The notes beneath the pieces were generated by a model that was given only the letters and a program-made list of their open reading frames with translations, was not told the DNA's origin and made no database searches. A stretch of DNA of 10,315 nucleotides from Pelobacter sp. UBA6093 (GTDB lineage Bacteria; Desulfobacterota; Desulfuromonadia; Desulfuromonadales; Syntrophotaleaceae), in the NCBI GenBank assembly GCA_002435955.1, contig DIWZ01000009.1:1-10315 (forward strand), written 5' to 3'. Below are positions 1 to 5,463 of this stretch, one piece after another (the stretch's first letter is position 1; the number at the start of each line of letters is the position of its first letter). The position numbers and the translations under genes are program-made.

Positions 1-50
1 CAAACAGCCGAATTTGCAGCCGGCGCATGGAAAGTCCGACAGCCTCCTAG
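1..50. repeat. Partial copy (one half) of a dispersed palindromic repeat
   Basis: Bases 1-23 are the exact reverse complement of 10030-10052 near the other end of the window (23/23). The match continues with few mismatches to about base 50. Bases 29-50 also match 10150-10171 directly in 21 of 22 positions, because the complete element is itself an imperfect palindrome. Similarity stops after the CCTCCTAG end at base 50. The rest of this copy lies outside the window. The length and symmetry suggest a REP- or MITE-like dispersed element; no coding potential is needed to explain it. Confidence 0.8.
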
Positions 51-124
51 GAAGTATCGGTCATGAAGAAGCTTCCACCACTTCCCAAGGGATACGCATG
101 AGCATACACCGAGTAGGAGAAAAT

Positions 125-159
125 GGTCATCGGAATTTCCGCCTGGCCTCTTTTTTTTT
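125..159 (+). terminator. Candidate intrinsic terminator upstream of thrC
   Basis: A two-part stem (GGTC 125-128 with GGCC 145-148, and CGGA 131-134 with TCCG 138-141, with a small internal loop) is followed by TC and nine T residues at 151-159. It would end a transcript arriving from outside the window on the left. The stem is weak and interrupted, so this is a candidate only. Confidence 0.35.
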
Positions 160-170
160 CGCTCCTTTAC

Positions 171-179
171 TGGTATAGT
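171..179 (+). promoter_or_regulatory. Candidate extended -10 promoter for thrC
   Basis: TGG immediately followed by TATAGT (174-179) fits the extended -10 form (TGN before the -10 hexamer). This form can work without a good -35 box, and none is visible here (the -35 zone is a T-run). It lies about 100 nt upstream of the thrC start and just after the candidate terminator. A 7-bp inverted repeat (232-238 with 255-261) sits directly ahead of the thrC ribosome binding site. Confidence 0.35.
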
Positions 180-280
180 TGGCCAGCCATTTTCACTGGC
201 ATTTCCCACATCCCTCTACATATATATTGCCGCTGATGAAAGGCTTGCGCTTCGCATCAGCACCAAGGAGCCATTGACCG

Positions 281-1672
281 ATGCAATACATGAGTACTCG
301 CGGCAAGATAAGCGGTATTACTTTTAAAGATGCTGTGATGATGGGTCTGGCTGATGATGGCGGCCTGCTCTTGCCCGAATCCATCCCGACTCTTTCCCGG
401 GGAGATATCGCCGCCTTGTCCAAAATGGCCTATCCGGAACTGGCGTTTCGCATTATTTCCCTGTTCAGCGGAAACATCCCCGCAGACGACCTTAAACACC
501 TGATCGATAAATCTTACCAGACCTTCAGTCATGGGGAAGTAACGCCGGTTGTACACCAGGACGGGGTCTTTATTCTCGAACTTTTCCACGGCCCGACCCT
601 GGCGTTCAAAGATGTCGCCTTGCAGCTTCTGGGCAACATGTTCGAATACCTGCTCAAAGAGAGCGGCGCTCACATGAACATCCTTGGCGCCACCTCCGGT
701 GACACCGGTAGTGCAGCCATTTACGGTGTGCGGGGCAAGGAAAACATCAATATTTTCATTCTGCATCCTGACCAGCGGGTCTCACCGATACAGAAATTGC
801 AGATGACCACCGTCACCGATCACAATGTGTTTAATCTTGCCATTCGCGGCACCTTTGACGACGGACAACGGATCGTCAAGGAGATTTTCGGCGACCTCGA
901 CTTGAAAAAAAGCATGTCACTGGGCGCAGTGAATTCCATTAACTGGGCCAGGGTCCTTGCGCAGGTAGTCTATTATTTTTACGCCTACGGTCGGGTCCAG
1001 CGGGCCACAAACTGCACGGAAGTCTACTTTTCCGTGCCTACCGGCAACTTTGGCGATATTTTTGCCGGGTATATTGCCAAACGCATGGGTCTGCCGATCC
1101 GCCGTCTCATTCTTGCCACCAACGAAAACGATATCCTGTCCCGGTTTATCACCCAAGGGGATTATTCAACCGCCCAGGTAGTGCCGACACCGTCACCCTC
1201 AATGGATATCCAGCTGGCCAGCAATTTCGAACGCTATCTTTTCTACCTGTTTGACCAGGACTCCATCCGGGTACGCCAAGCCATGGACGAACTGGCTACC
1301 AAAGGGGAACTGCAAGTCGGTCCAGAACTCATGGATCGCGTTGCCAAAGACTTCCTGGCCGGTTCCGCAACCCGCCAGGAAACACTCGACACCATCCGTG
1401 ACTTCCATAGAGCTACCGGCTATATTCTGGATCCCCACACCGCGGTCGGTGTCAAAGTGGGCAAAGAACTGACCGGCGGTGATTTCCCGTTGATCTGTCT
1501 GGCAACCGCCCATCCCGCAAAATTCGGTGAAGCCGTACAGCAGGCGATCGGCCAGGACCCCATTCTGCCGCCACAGTTTCAGGGAATTGAAAACAAACCG
1601 CAGCGTTGCGAAATCATTGACGCCGACACCCGGGCGATCAAGGACTACATGGCCAAACATGCGCTGCTATAA
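281..1672 (+). CDS. thrC: Threonine synthase (PLP-dependent)
   Basis: The 463-residue product matches threonine synthase, which converts O-phospho-L-homoserine to L-threonine and phosphate in the cytoplasm, the last step of threonine synthesis. The N-terminal STRG motif near residue 5 is typical. The PLP Schiff-base lysine is K110 in GPTLAFKD. The phosphate-gripping loops GATSGDTGSAA (136-146) and PTGNFGD (253-259) and the NSINWAR signature (218-224) are all present. Length suits the longer ThrC class that includes the E. coli and fungal enzymes. The start at 281 is chosen because AAGGAG (265-270) lies 10 nt upstream; an in-frame ATG at 290 is too far from it. The gene stands alone, without hom or thrB alongside, and ends at its own strong terminator. 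No leader peptide rich in Thr or Ile codons is seen, so classical thr attenuation is unlikely. Confidence 0.96.
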   Translation: MQYMSTRGKISGITFKDAVMMGLADDGGLLLPESIPTLSRGDIAALSKMAYPELAFRIISLFSGNIPADDLKHLIDKSYQTFSHGEVTPVVHQDGVFILELFHGPTLAFKDVALQLLGNMFEYLLKESGAHMNILGATSGDTGSAAIYGVRGKENINIFILHPDQRVSPIQKLQMTTVTDHNVFNLAIRGTFDDGQRIVKEIFGDLDLKKSMSLGAVNSINWARVLAQVVYYFYAYGRVQRATNCTEVYFSVPTGNFGDIFAGYIAKRMGLPIRRLILATNENDILSRFITQGDYSTAQVVPTPSPSMDIQLASNFERYLFYLFDQDSIRVRQAMDELATKGELQVGPELMDRVAKDFLAGSATRQETLDTIRDFHRATGYILDPHTAVGVKVGKELTGGDFPLICLATAHPAKFGEAVQQAIGQDPILPPQFQGIENKPQRCEIIDADTRAIKDYMAKHALL

Positions 1673-1764
1673 ATCGATGGCGGCTTGAATTACCGCTCCC
1701 GAATCGAGTCCGATCGGGAACCCGGAATGCAACCTGCCTGATCACAAAAGTAGTATGTTGCGCA

Positions 1765-1799
1765 AAGCCCCCGTCTTTTACAGGCGGGGGCTTTTTTTG
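1765..1799 (+). terminator. Intrinsic terminator of thrC
   Basis: The stem AAGCCCCCGTCT (1765-1776) pairs with AGGCGGGGGCTT (1782-1793, one G-T wobble) around a 5-nt loop, followed by a T-run to 1798. It is a strong rho-independent terminator about 90 nt after the thrC stop. The A-residues before the stem are too few for efficient use on the other strand. Confidence 0.88.
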
Positions 1800-1824
1800 A
1801 TCTGCTCGCAGCGCCTGGAAGACC

Positions 1825-1859
1825 AAAAAAAAGCCCCCGGCAAGACCGGGGGCTTTTTT
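1825..1859 (-). terminator. Intrinsic terminator of glnA (probably bidirectional)
   Basis: GCCCCCGG (1833-1840) pairs with CCGGGGGC (1846-1853) around a 5-nt loop. It is flanked by eight A residues on the left and a T-run on the right, so it reads as a terminator on both strands. It begins about 20 nt after the glnA stop. Its GC core is the same heptamer pair as in the thrC terminator 66 bp away, so the two could also pair with each other. Confidence 0.88.
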
Positions 1860-1877
1860 ATTGAACCGCTGAAAGCA

Positions 1878-3287
1878 TTAGCAGTCGTAGTACAGGGCGA
1901 ACTCCATGGGGCTCGGACGCATGCGAACGGGATCCACTTCGGCTTCGGTCTTGTACTCGATCCACTTCTGGATGACGTCTTCGGTGAAGACATCACCCTT
2001 GAGCAGGAAGGCATGGTCTTCCTTGAGGCTACGGAGGGCTTCTTCCAGGCTGCCTGCAACGCTGGGGATGGTTGCCAGTTCCTCAGGAGGAAGACCGTAG
2101 ATGTCCTTGTCCAAAGGCTCGCCCGGATCGATCTTGTTCTCGATACCGTCCAGACCGGCCATCAGGATCGCCGAGAAGCAAAGGTAGCCATTGGCCGAGG
2201 GGTCGGGCGTACGGTATTCAACGCGCTTGCCTTTGGGGCTGTTGGACTGGGGAATGCGCAACGCAGCGGAGCGGTTGCGACCCGAGTAGGCCAGGTTGAC
2301 CGGCGCTTCGTAACCGGGCACCAGACGCTTGTAGGAGTTGGTGCTGGGGTTGGTGAAGGCGCACAGAGCTTTGGCATGCTTGATGATGCCGCCGATGAAG
2401 TACAGAGCATTCTTGGACAGACCGGCATAGCCATCGCCGGCAAAGGTATTAACGCCGTCTTTCCAAATGGAAACATGGCAATGCATACCGCTGCCGTTGT
2501 CACCGAAGAGAGGTTTCGGCATAAAGGTTACGGTCTTGCCATTGCGTACGGCAACGTTTTTGATGATGTATTTGAACCACTGCAGGGTATCGCCATTGTT
2601 GAGCAGGGTGTCGAATTTGAAGTCGATTTCGCACTGGCCGCCGGTGGCAACTTCATGGTGGGAAGCTTCGATGTGGATGCCGACTTCCTGGCAAACCTGA
2701 ACCATCTCGTTACGCAGATCCACCAGGGAGTCGGTGGGAGCGCAAGGGAAGTACCCTTCCTTGTGACGGGGCTTGTAGCCAAGGTTGGGGAATTCTTCAC
2801 GACCGGTGTTCCAGATACCTTCGCTGGAATCAACGCTGTAGAAGGATTCATTGCAGGTAGAATTATAACGAACGTCGTCAAAGATAAAGAATTCAGGCTC
2901 GGGACCATAGTAAACCGTGTCGCCGATGCCGGTGGACTTGAGGTATGCTTCAGCCTTCTGGGCGATGAAGCGGGGGTCGCGGCTGTAGCCTTCTTTGGTA
3001 ATGGGATCGTAGATGTTGCAGATCAGGCTCAGGGTCGGGACCTTGATGAAAGGATCGAGTCTGGCGGTGTTGGGGTCGGGAATAATGGCCATGTCGCTGT
3101 TGTGAATCGGCTGCCAGCCACGAATGGAGGAACCGTCAAAGCCAAGACCTTCTTCGAAAGTATCTTCACTGAATTCACAAATAGGTACGGAAACATGCTG
3201 CCAGATACCAACGAAGTCGAGGAACTTGTAATCCACCATCTGGATATTCTTTTCCTTGACAAACTCCATTACCTGCTTAGGTGTCAT
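1878..3287 (-). CDS. glnA: Glutamine synthetase, type I (adenylylatable)
   Basis: The 469-residue product has the standard GSI length and motifs. Glutamine synthetase makes glutamine from glutamate, ammonia and ATP as a cytoplasmic dodecamer, and is the high-affinity route of ammonium assimilation. DGSSIRGW (51-58) is the beta-grasp active-site segment. Metal ligands lie in PEPEFF (E130, E132) and in the E207/E212/E220 stretch. NGSGMHCH (264-271), the KRLVPGYEAP region and NRSAALRIP supply nucleotide and glutamate binding. The adenylylation tyrosine is exactly Y397, in the DIYGLPPEE context of the GSI-beta group, so control by GlnE is expected. The start is supported by AAGGAG 8-9 nt upstream. 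It lies 86 nt downstream of glnB on the same strand with no terminator between them, so the two are probably co-transcribed from the sigma-54 promoter. It ends at a strong terminator facing thrC. Confidence 0.98.
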   Translation of the reverse strand: MTPKQVMEFVKEKNIQMVDYKFLDFVGIWQHVSVPICEFSEDTFEEGLGFDGSSIRGWQPIHNSDMAIIPDPNTARLDPFIKVPTLSLICNIYDPITKEGYSRDPRFIAQKAEAYLKSTGIGDTVYYGPEPEFFIFDDVRYNSTCNESFYSVDSSEGIWNTGREEFPNLGYKPRHKEGYFPCAPTDSLVDLRNEMVQVCQEVGIHIEASHHEVATGGQCEIDFKFDTLLNNGDTLQWFKYIIKNVAVRNGKTVTFMPKPLFGDNGSGMHCHVSIWKDGVNTFAGDGYAGLSKNALYFIGGIIKHAKALCAFTNPSTNSYKRLVPGYEAPVNLAYSGRNRSAALRIPQSNSPKGKRVEYRTPDPSANGYLCFSAILMAGLDGIENKIDPGEPLDKDIYGLPPEELATIPSVAGSLEEALRSLKEDHAFLLKGDVFTEDVIQKWIEYKTEAEVDPVRMRPSPMEFALYYDC

Positions 3288-3373
3288 TGCGATTACTCCT
3301 TTTGACTAACCTCGGTTGAAATGACTAATAAACGTAAGATTCGGAACCAAGTGCCCCGTGCGGTCAATCCTGC

Positions 3374-3712
3374 CTACAGCGCGTCCTCACCGGATTCACC
3401 AGTTCGAATACGAATGGCTTCCTCTATGGCGCTTACGAAAATCTTACCGTCACCGATACGGCCGGTACGAGCCGCATCACTGATCGTTTCGATCACCTTG
3501 GCAACCATATCGTCCTTAACGACAATCTCGATCTTGATCTTGGGAATGAAGTCGACCACATATTCGGCACCTCGGTAAAGCTCGGTATGCCCTTTTTGTC
3601 TTCCGAAACCCTTGGCTTCGGTGACGGTAAGGCCCTGAATACCTACTTCGTTCAGCGCCTCCTTAACTTCATCGAGTTTGAAGGGTTTGATTATTGCCTC
3701 AATTTTCCTCAT
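3374..3712 (-). CDS. glnB: Nitrogen regulatory protein P-II
   Basis: The 112-residue product is a PII signal protein, a trimer that senses 2-oxoglutarate and ATP/ADP and reports nitrogen status to GlnE, NtrB-type kinases or ammonium channels. It begins MRKIEAIIKPFKLDEVKEAL. The T-loop runs from about residue 37 to 55 with the uridylylation tyrosine Y51 (ELYRGAEY), so modification by GlnD is expected. TGRIGDGKIFV is the conserved B-loop. The start at 3712 is chosen over an upstream in-frame ATG because a perfect AGGAGG (3720-3725) sits 7 nt ahead and homology begins there. Linkage to glnA rather than amtB favours GlnB over GlnK, though sequence alone cannot fully separate these paralogs. Confidence 0.96.
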   Translation of the reverse strand: MRKIEAIIKPFKLDEVKEALNEVGIQGLTVTEAKGFGRQKGHTELYRGAEYVVDFIPKIKIEIVVKDDMVAKVIETISDAARTGRIGDGKIFVSAIEEAIRIRTGESGEDAL

Positions 3713-3775
3713 CAATCGGCCTCCTGCAGACGATGTTCCTCGACAGCACATGCCGCCCGTTTTCGCCGAAGCCGG

Positions 3776-3811
3776 CAGTTAACACAACGCCGGTCACCTG
3801 ACAATTAACTG
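3776..3811 (-). promoter_or_regulatory. Inverted repeat in the glnB leader
   Basis: CAGTTAA (3776-3782) and TTAACTG (3805-3811) form a perfect 7-bp inverted repeat around a 22-nt loop. They lie between the sigma-54 promoter and the glnB ribosome binding site, in the untranslated leader. A GCCG/CGGC hairpin closer to glnB (about 3764-3775) could compete with pairing inside the loop. This may be a regulatory RNA fold or a chance structure; no known riboswitch was recognised. Confidence 0.3.
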
Positions 3812-3842
3812 GTGGTTCCAATTTCCTTCGGCTGCATGATCT

Positions 3843-3858
3843 AGCAAATTATTTGCCA
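3843..3858 (-). promoter_or_regulatory. Sigma-54 (RpoN) -24/-12 promoter of glnB-glnA
   Basis: Read on the minus strand the site is TGGCAA-N5-TTGCT, against the consensus TGGCAC-N5-TTGCW. The invariant GG (3857-3856) and GC (3845-3844) are separated by exactly 10 nt. Transcription would begin near 3832, leaving a leader of about 120 nt before glnB. Sigma-54 control of glnBA is well established in many proteobacteria, so site and context agree. Such a promoter needs an enhancer-binding activator, probably an NtrC-type regulator. Confidence 0.8.
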
Positions 3859-3868
3859 ATACCGCAAG

Positions 3869-3896
3869 ACGCCGCGGCGTTTTTATAACTAGTTAT
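3869..3896. promoter_or_regulatory. Two adjacent 12-bp perfect palindromes upstream of the sigma-54 promoter
   Basis: ACGCCGCGGCGT (3869-3880) and ATAACTAGTTAT (3885-3896) are both perfect 12-bp palindromes separated by four T residues. They start about 11 bp upstream of the -24 element of the glnB promoter. They are candidate protein-binding sites (activator or repressor). Neither matches the NtrC consensus. In the plus direction the first is followed by five T residues and could act as a weak terminator, but there is no gene to terminate on that strand. Confidence 0.3.
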
Positions 3897-4043
3897 TTTT
3901 AAAAACCAATTTCCTGATTGCTGACGACATGCCATTCAGCTTGTCCAAGCTCCCGTGGAACAGGGGATTATTTTTTAAGCATGCAGCGGCAGTCAATGCT
4001 CATACTTTAAACACATCAAGGTCTGGATACGATGGTTTCCCAC

Positions 4044-4568
4044 TCAGACTTCCGTACCCGGGTGCGTCTGGCACCAAGAGTTATACAGCAACCACTCTTC
4101 CTCAAAATTAGGGGTAAAAAAGCCTTCTCCAAGCCTCAGGCTGATTTCTTCCGCCGAAAAGAATCGCACGGCGTCAATTTCGCCCGGGTCGAAACATATC
4201 TCGCCATTGTAACAAGTCAGGAACGTAGCAATGTTCTCCGACTCGAAATCGTTGCGGATCTGCGAGTAATAAAGAAACTCGATGGGAACATCGGCAATGC
4301 CAAGCTCTTCGCGCATTTCCCGCAAGGCAGCGGCACGATACCCTTCACCCGGATCGAGGTGCCCACCGACACTTGTATCCCAACGACCCGGTTGGACATC
4401 CTTGGTCATGGAACGCTTTTGCAGCAAAAGTTGCCCATCGCGATTAACAACCAGTACATGGGCGACGCGATGAACCAGATCGGGGTTGCCGTGGCATTCG
4501 CGGCGTGTCGCAAGGCCGATGACCTGGTCTTTTTCATCAACAATTTCGAACCACTGCTCGCCAGACAT
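4044..4568 (-). CDS. Nudix hydrolase
   Basis: The 174-residue protein has a perfect Nudix box at residues 69-91: G69, E75, R83-E84, E87-E88 and G90 in the GX5EX7REUXEEXGU pattern. This motif binds the metal that cleaves a nucleoside-diphosphate-X or related pyrophosphate bond. The overall arrangement, with an N-terminal strand pair (EQWFEIVDEKDQVIG) then RREC and a VHRVAHVLVVN strand, resembles the isopentenyl-diphosphate-isomerase-like Nudix subgroup (YfcD type), whose substrates are mostly unknown. Its ATG follows the TAA of the upstream DUF2148 gene by only 9 nt with a modest GGGG-rich ribosome binding site, which suggests translational coupling. The substrate cannot be assigned from sequence. 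Confidence 0.93.
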   Translation of the reverse strand: MSGEQWFEIVDEKDQVIGLATRRECHGNPDLVHRVAHVLVVNRDGQLLLQKRSMTKDVQPGRWDTSVGGHLDPGEGYRAAALREMREELGIADVPIEFLYYSQIRNDFESENIATFLTCYNGEICFDPGEIDAVRFFSAEEISLRLGEGFFTPNFEEEWLLYNSWCQTHPGTEV

Positions 4569-4577
4569 CCCCTGCCC

Positions 4578-5102
4578 TTACTTCCGGTCGAAAAAAGGGT
4601 TTTTGCCGGTCACCGAAAGGGGCAGACCAAACGCAAGCGCAGCATCCGCTCCCAATAGTCTCAATTCGAGTGCGGCTTTACCCGCGGAATAAAGGATGCG
4701 GTTATCGATGCGCAGATCCGCGGCCCGACTGACGGCTGAACCGATGGCAATGCCGAGATCGCCGGTATTGAAAGCGCATACGCCCCCAGCCTGTTGAAGT
4801 TCCCTACAATCGGCGAACCCGCAGAAACCGCAATGAGGCAACCCGAGGGGCTGTTTACTAGTCGCAAAAAGTATGATGATTTGCGCCTGACGAACATTTT
4901 CGGCGTCACGAGCAAAGAAGGCAACATCGTCCCGCTCTGCGATATGCAGCATACGTTGAACCAGACGATCCTTTTCATCACCATCAACGATGGCGGTAGT
5001 CATTAAATCGAGGCCACGACCCTTAGGTGCCGTCCGTGCAGCTGAACAGATCATCCGGGCGATGTCGAGCAGCCCGTTTTTTTCATCATTTAAAAGCAAC
5101 AT
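4578..5102 (-). CDS. DUF2148 ferredoxin-like iron-sulfur protein
   Basis: The 174-residue protein matches the DUF2148 family of small proteins with an Fe-S cluster motif. Cysteines at 91, 94, 99 and 109 form CX2CX4CX9C inside GLPHCGFCGFADCRE. Another cysteine (C19) precedes the family's conserved AARTAPKGRGLD segment (21-32). The C-terminal NRILYSAGKAALELRLLG and PLSVTGKNPFFDRK segments are also family-typical. The biochemical role is unknown; electron transfer or a flavin-linked reduction is a guess. It is the first gene of a two-gene unit with the Nudix gene. A perfect TATAAT lies about 24 bp ahead of its ATG, with a candidate operator upstream. The ribosome binding site is weak (TAAGGG). 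Confidence 0.88.
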   Translation of the reverse strand: MLLLNDEKNGLLDIARMICSAARTAPKGRGLDLMTTAIVDGDEKDRLVQRMLHIAERDDVAFFARDAENVRQAQIIILFATSKQPLGLPHCGFCGFADCRELQQAGGVCAFNTGDLGIAIGSAVSRAADLRIDNRILYSAGKAALELRLLGADAALAFGLPLSVTGKNPFFDRK

Positions 5103-5126
5103 GGTCTGCCCTTAAGCCCAACCAGG

Positions 5127-5132
5127 ATTATA
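5127..5132 (-). promoter_or_regulatory. -10 box (TATAAT) for the DUF2148-Nudix unit
   Basis: A perfect TATAAT on the minus strand ends 24 bp before the DUF2148 start codon. No good -35 hexamer is present at 16-18 bp spacing, which fits a promoter that needs an activator or is controlled through the inverted repeat lying over the -35 zone. Confidence 0.5.
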
Positions 5133-5142
5133 GTATGGGAAT

Positions 5143-5165
5143 TTTTGCAGTTCTGCACTGCAAAA
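5143..5165. promoter_or_regulatory. Candidate operator TTTTGCAG-N7-CTGCAAAA
   Basis: This is a perfect 8-bp inverted repeat (5143-5150 and 5158-5165) with a 7-bp spacer, 23 bp overall, the size of a site for a dimeric helix-turn-helix regulator. It covers the position of the -35 element for the TATAAT at 5127-5132. The regulator is unknown. Confidence 0.45.
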
Positions 5166-5463
5166 CGCCAAAATACACCGTGCGGCTCATGAATGAAAGA
5201 AGAAAAATGCGGTTTTCCAGGACATGCTTCGATTTTTTGCAGAGGGATGAGAGCAGACTTTAAAGGACACAACTGCTGATTCCAAAAAATAAGATATTCA
5301 TAACGAGGTGAATATTATCCGCGCCGCGGTAAAATCCCGTCACATAATCAATCCGATGCAAATCGCGAACATCCTACACGGACAAATACGCCTGTCAAGA
5401 AATTCTTCAGGCTTACCCACCTGCAAGTTTTTGCAAAAAACATAAACCGTATATCCGGGACCT

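Larger units (their letters stand above)
3713..4043. other. 331-bp intergenic region between the Nudix gene and glnB
   Basis: This stretch holds the glnB ribosome binding site, leader, sigma-54 promoter and palindromes listed separately. The outer part (3900-4043) shows no gene; it contains a small AGCTT/AAGCT hairpin at 3938-3951. No clear intrinsic terminator for the Nudix gene was found, so readthrough toward glnB is possible. Confidence 0.6.
5103..5463. other. 361-bp intergenic region
   Basis: Besides the promoter and candidate operator near 5127-5165, no gene is supported here. Other small symmetries are ATATTCA-N8-TGAATAT (5294-5315), CCGCGCCGCGG near 5319, and the 12-bp palindrome TTTTTGCAAAAA (5428-5439) downstream of the COG2403 gene. 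No convincing intrinsic terminator for the COG2403 gene was found. Confidence 0.6.

Noticed and set aside
151..280. T-box or other riboswitch upstream of thrC
   Set aside because: No T-box sequence, specifier loop or other recognisable aptamer is present; only a short stem near the ribosome binding site was found.
1755..3305. Long plus-strand open frame of 516 codons across glnA
   Set aside because: It is antisense to glnA, which has complete homology, a ribosome binding site and the Y397 motif. The opposite frame is open because of codon bias and has no recognisable protein.
4061..4075. GGTGC-N5-GCACC inverted repeat, considered as an NtrC enhancer site for glnB
   Set aside because: The half-sites point the wrong way: NtrC sites read GCAC...GTGC, whereas this is the reverse order. 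It also lies inside the Nudix coding region.
4032..4658. Plus-strand open frame of 208 codons over the Nudix gene
   Set aside because: It is a shadow of the Nudix and DUF2148 genes on the other strand; the Nudix box is only seen on the minus strand.
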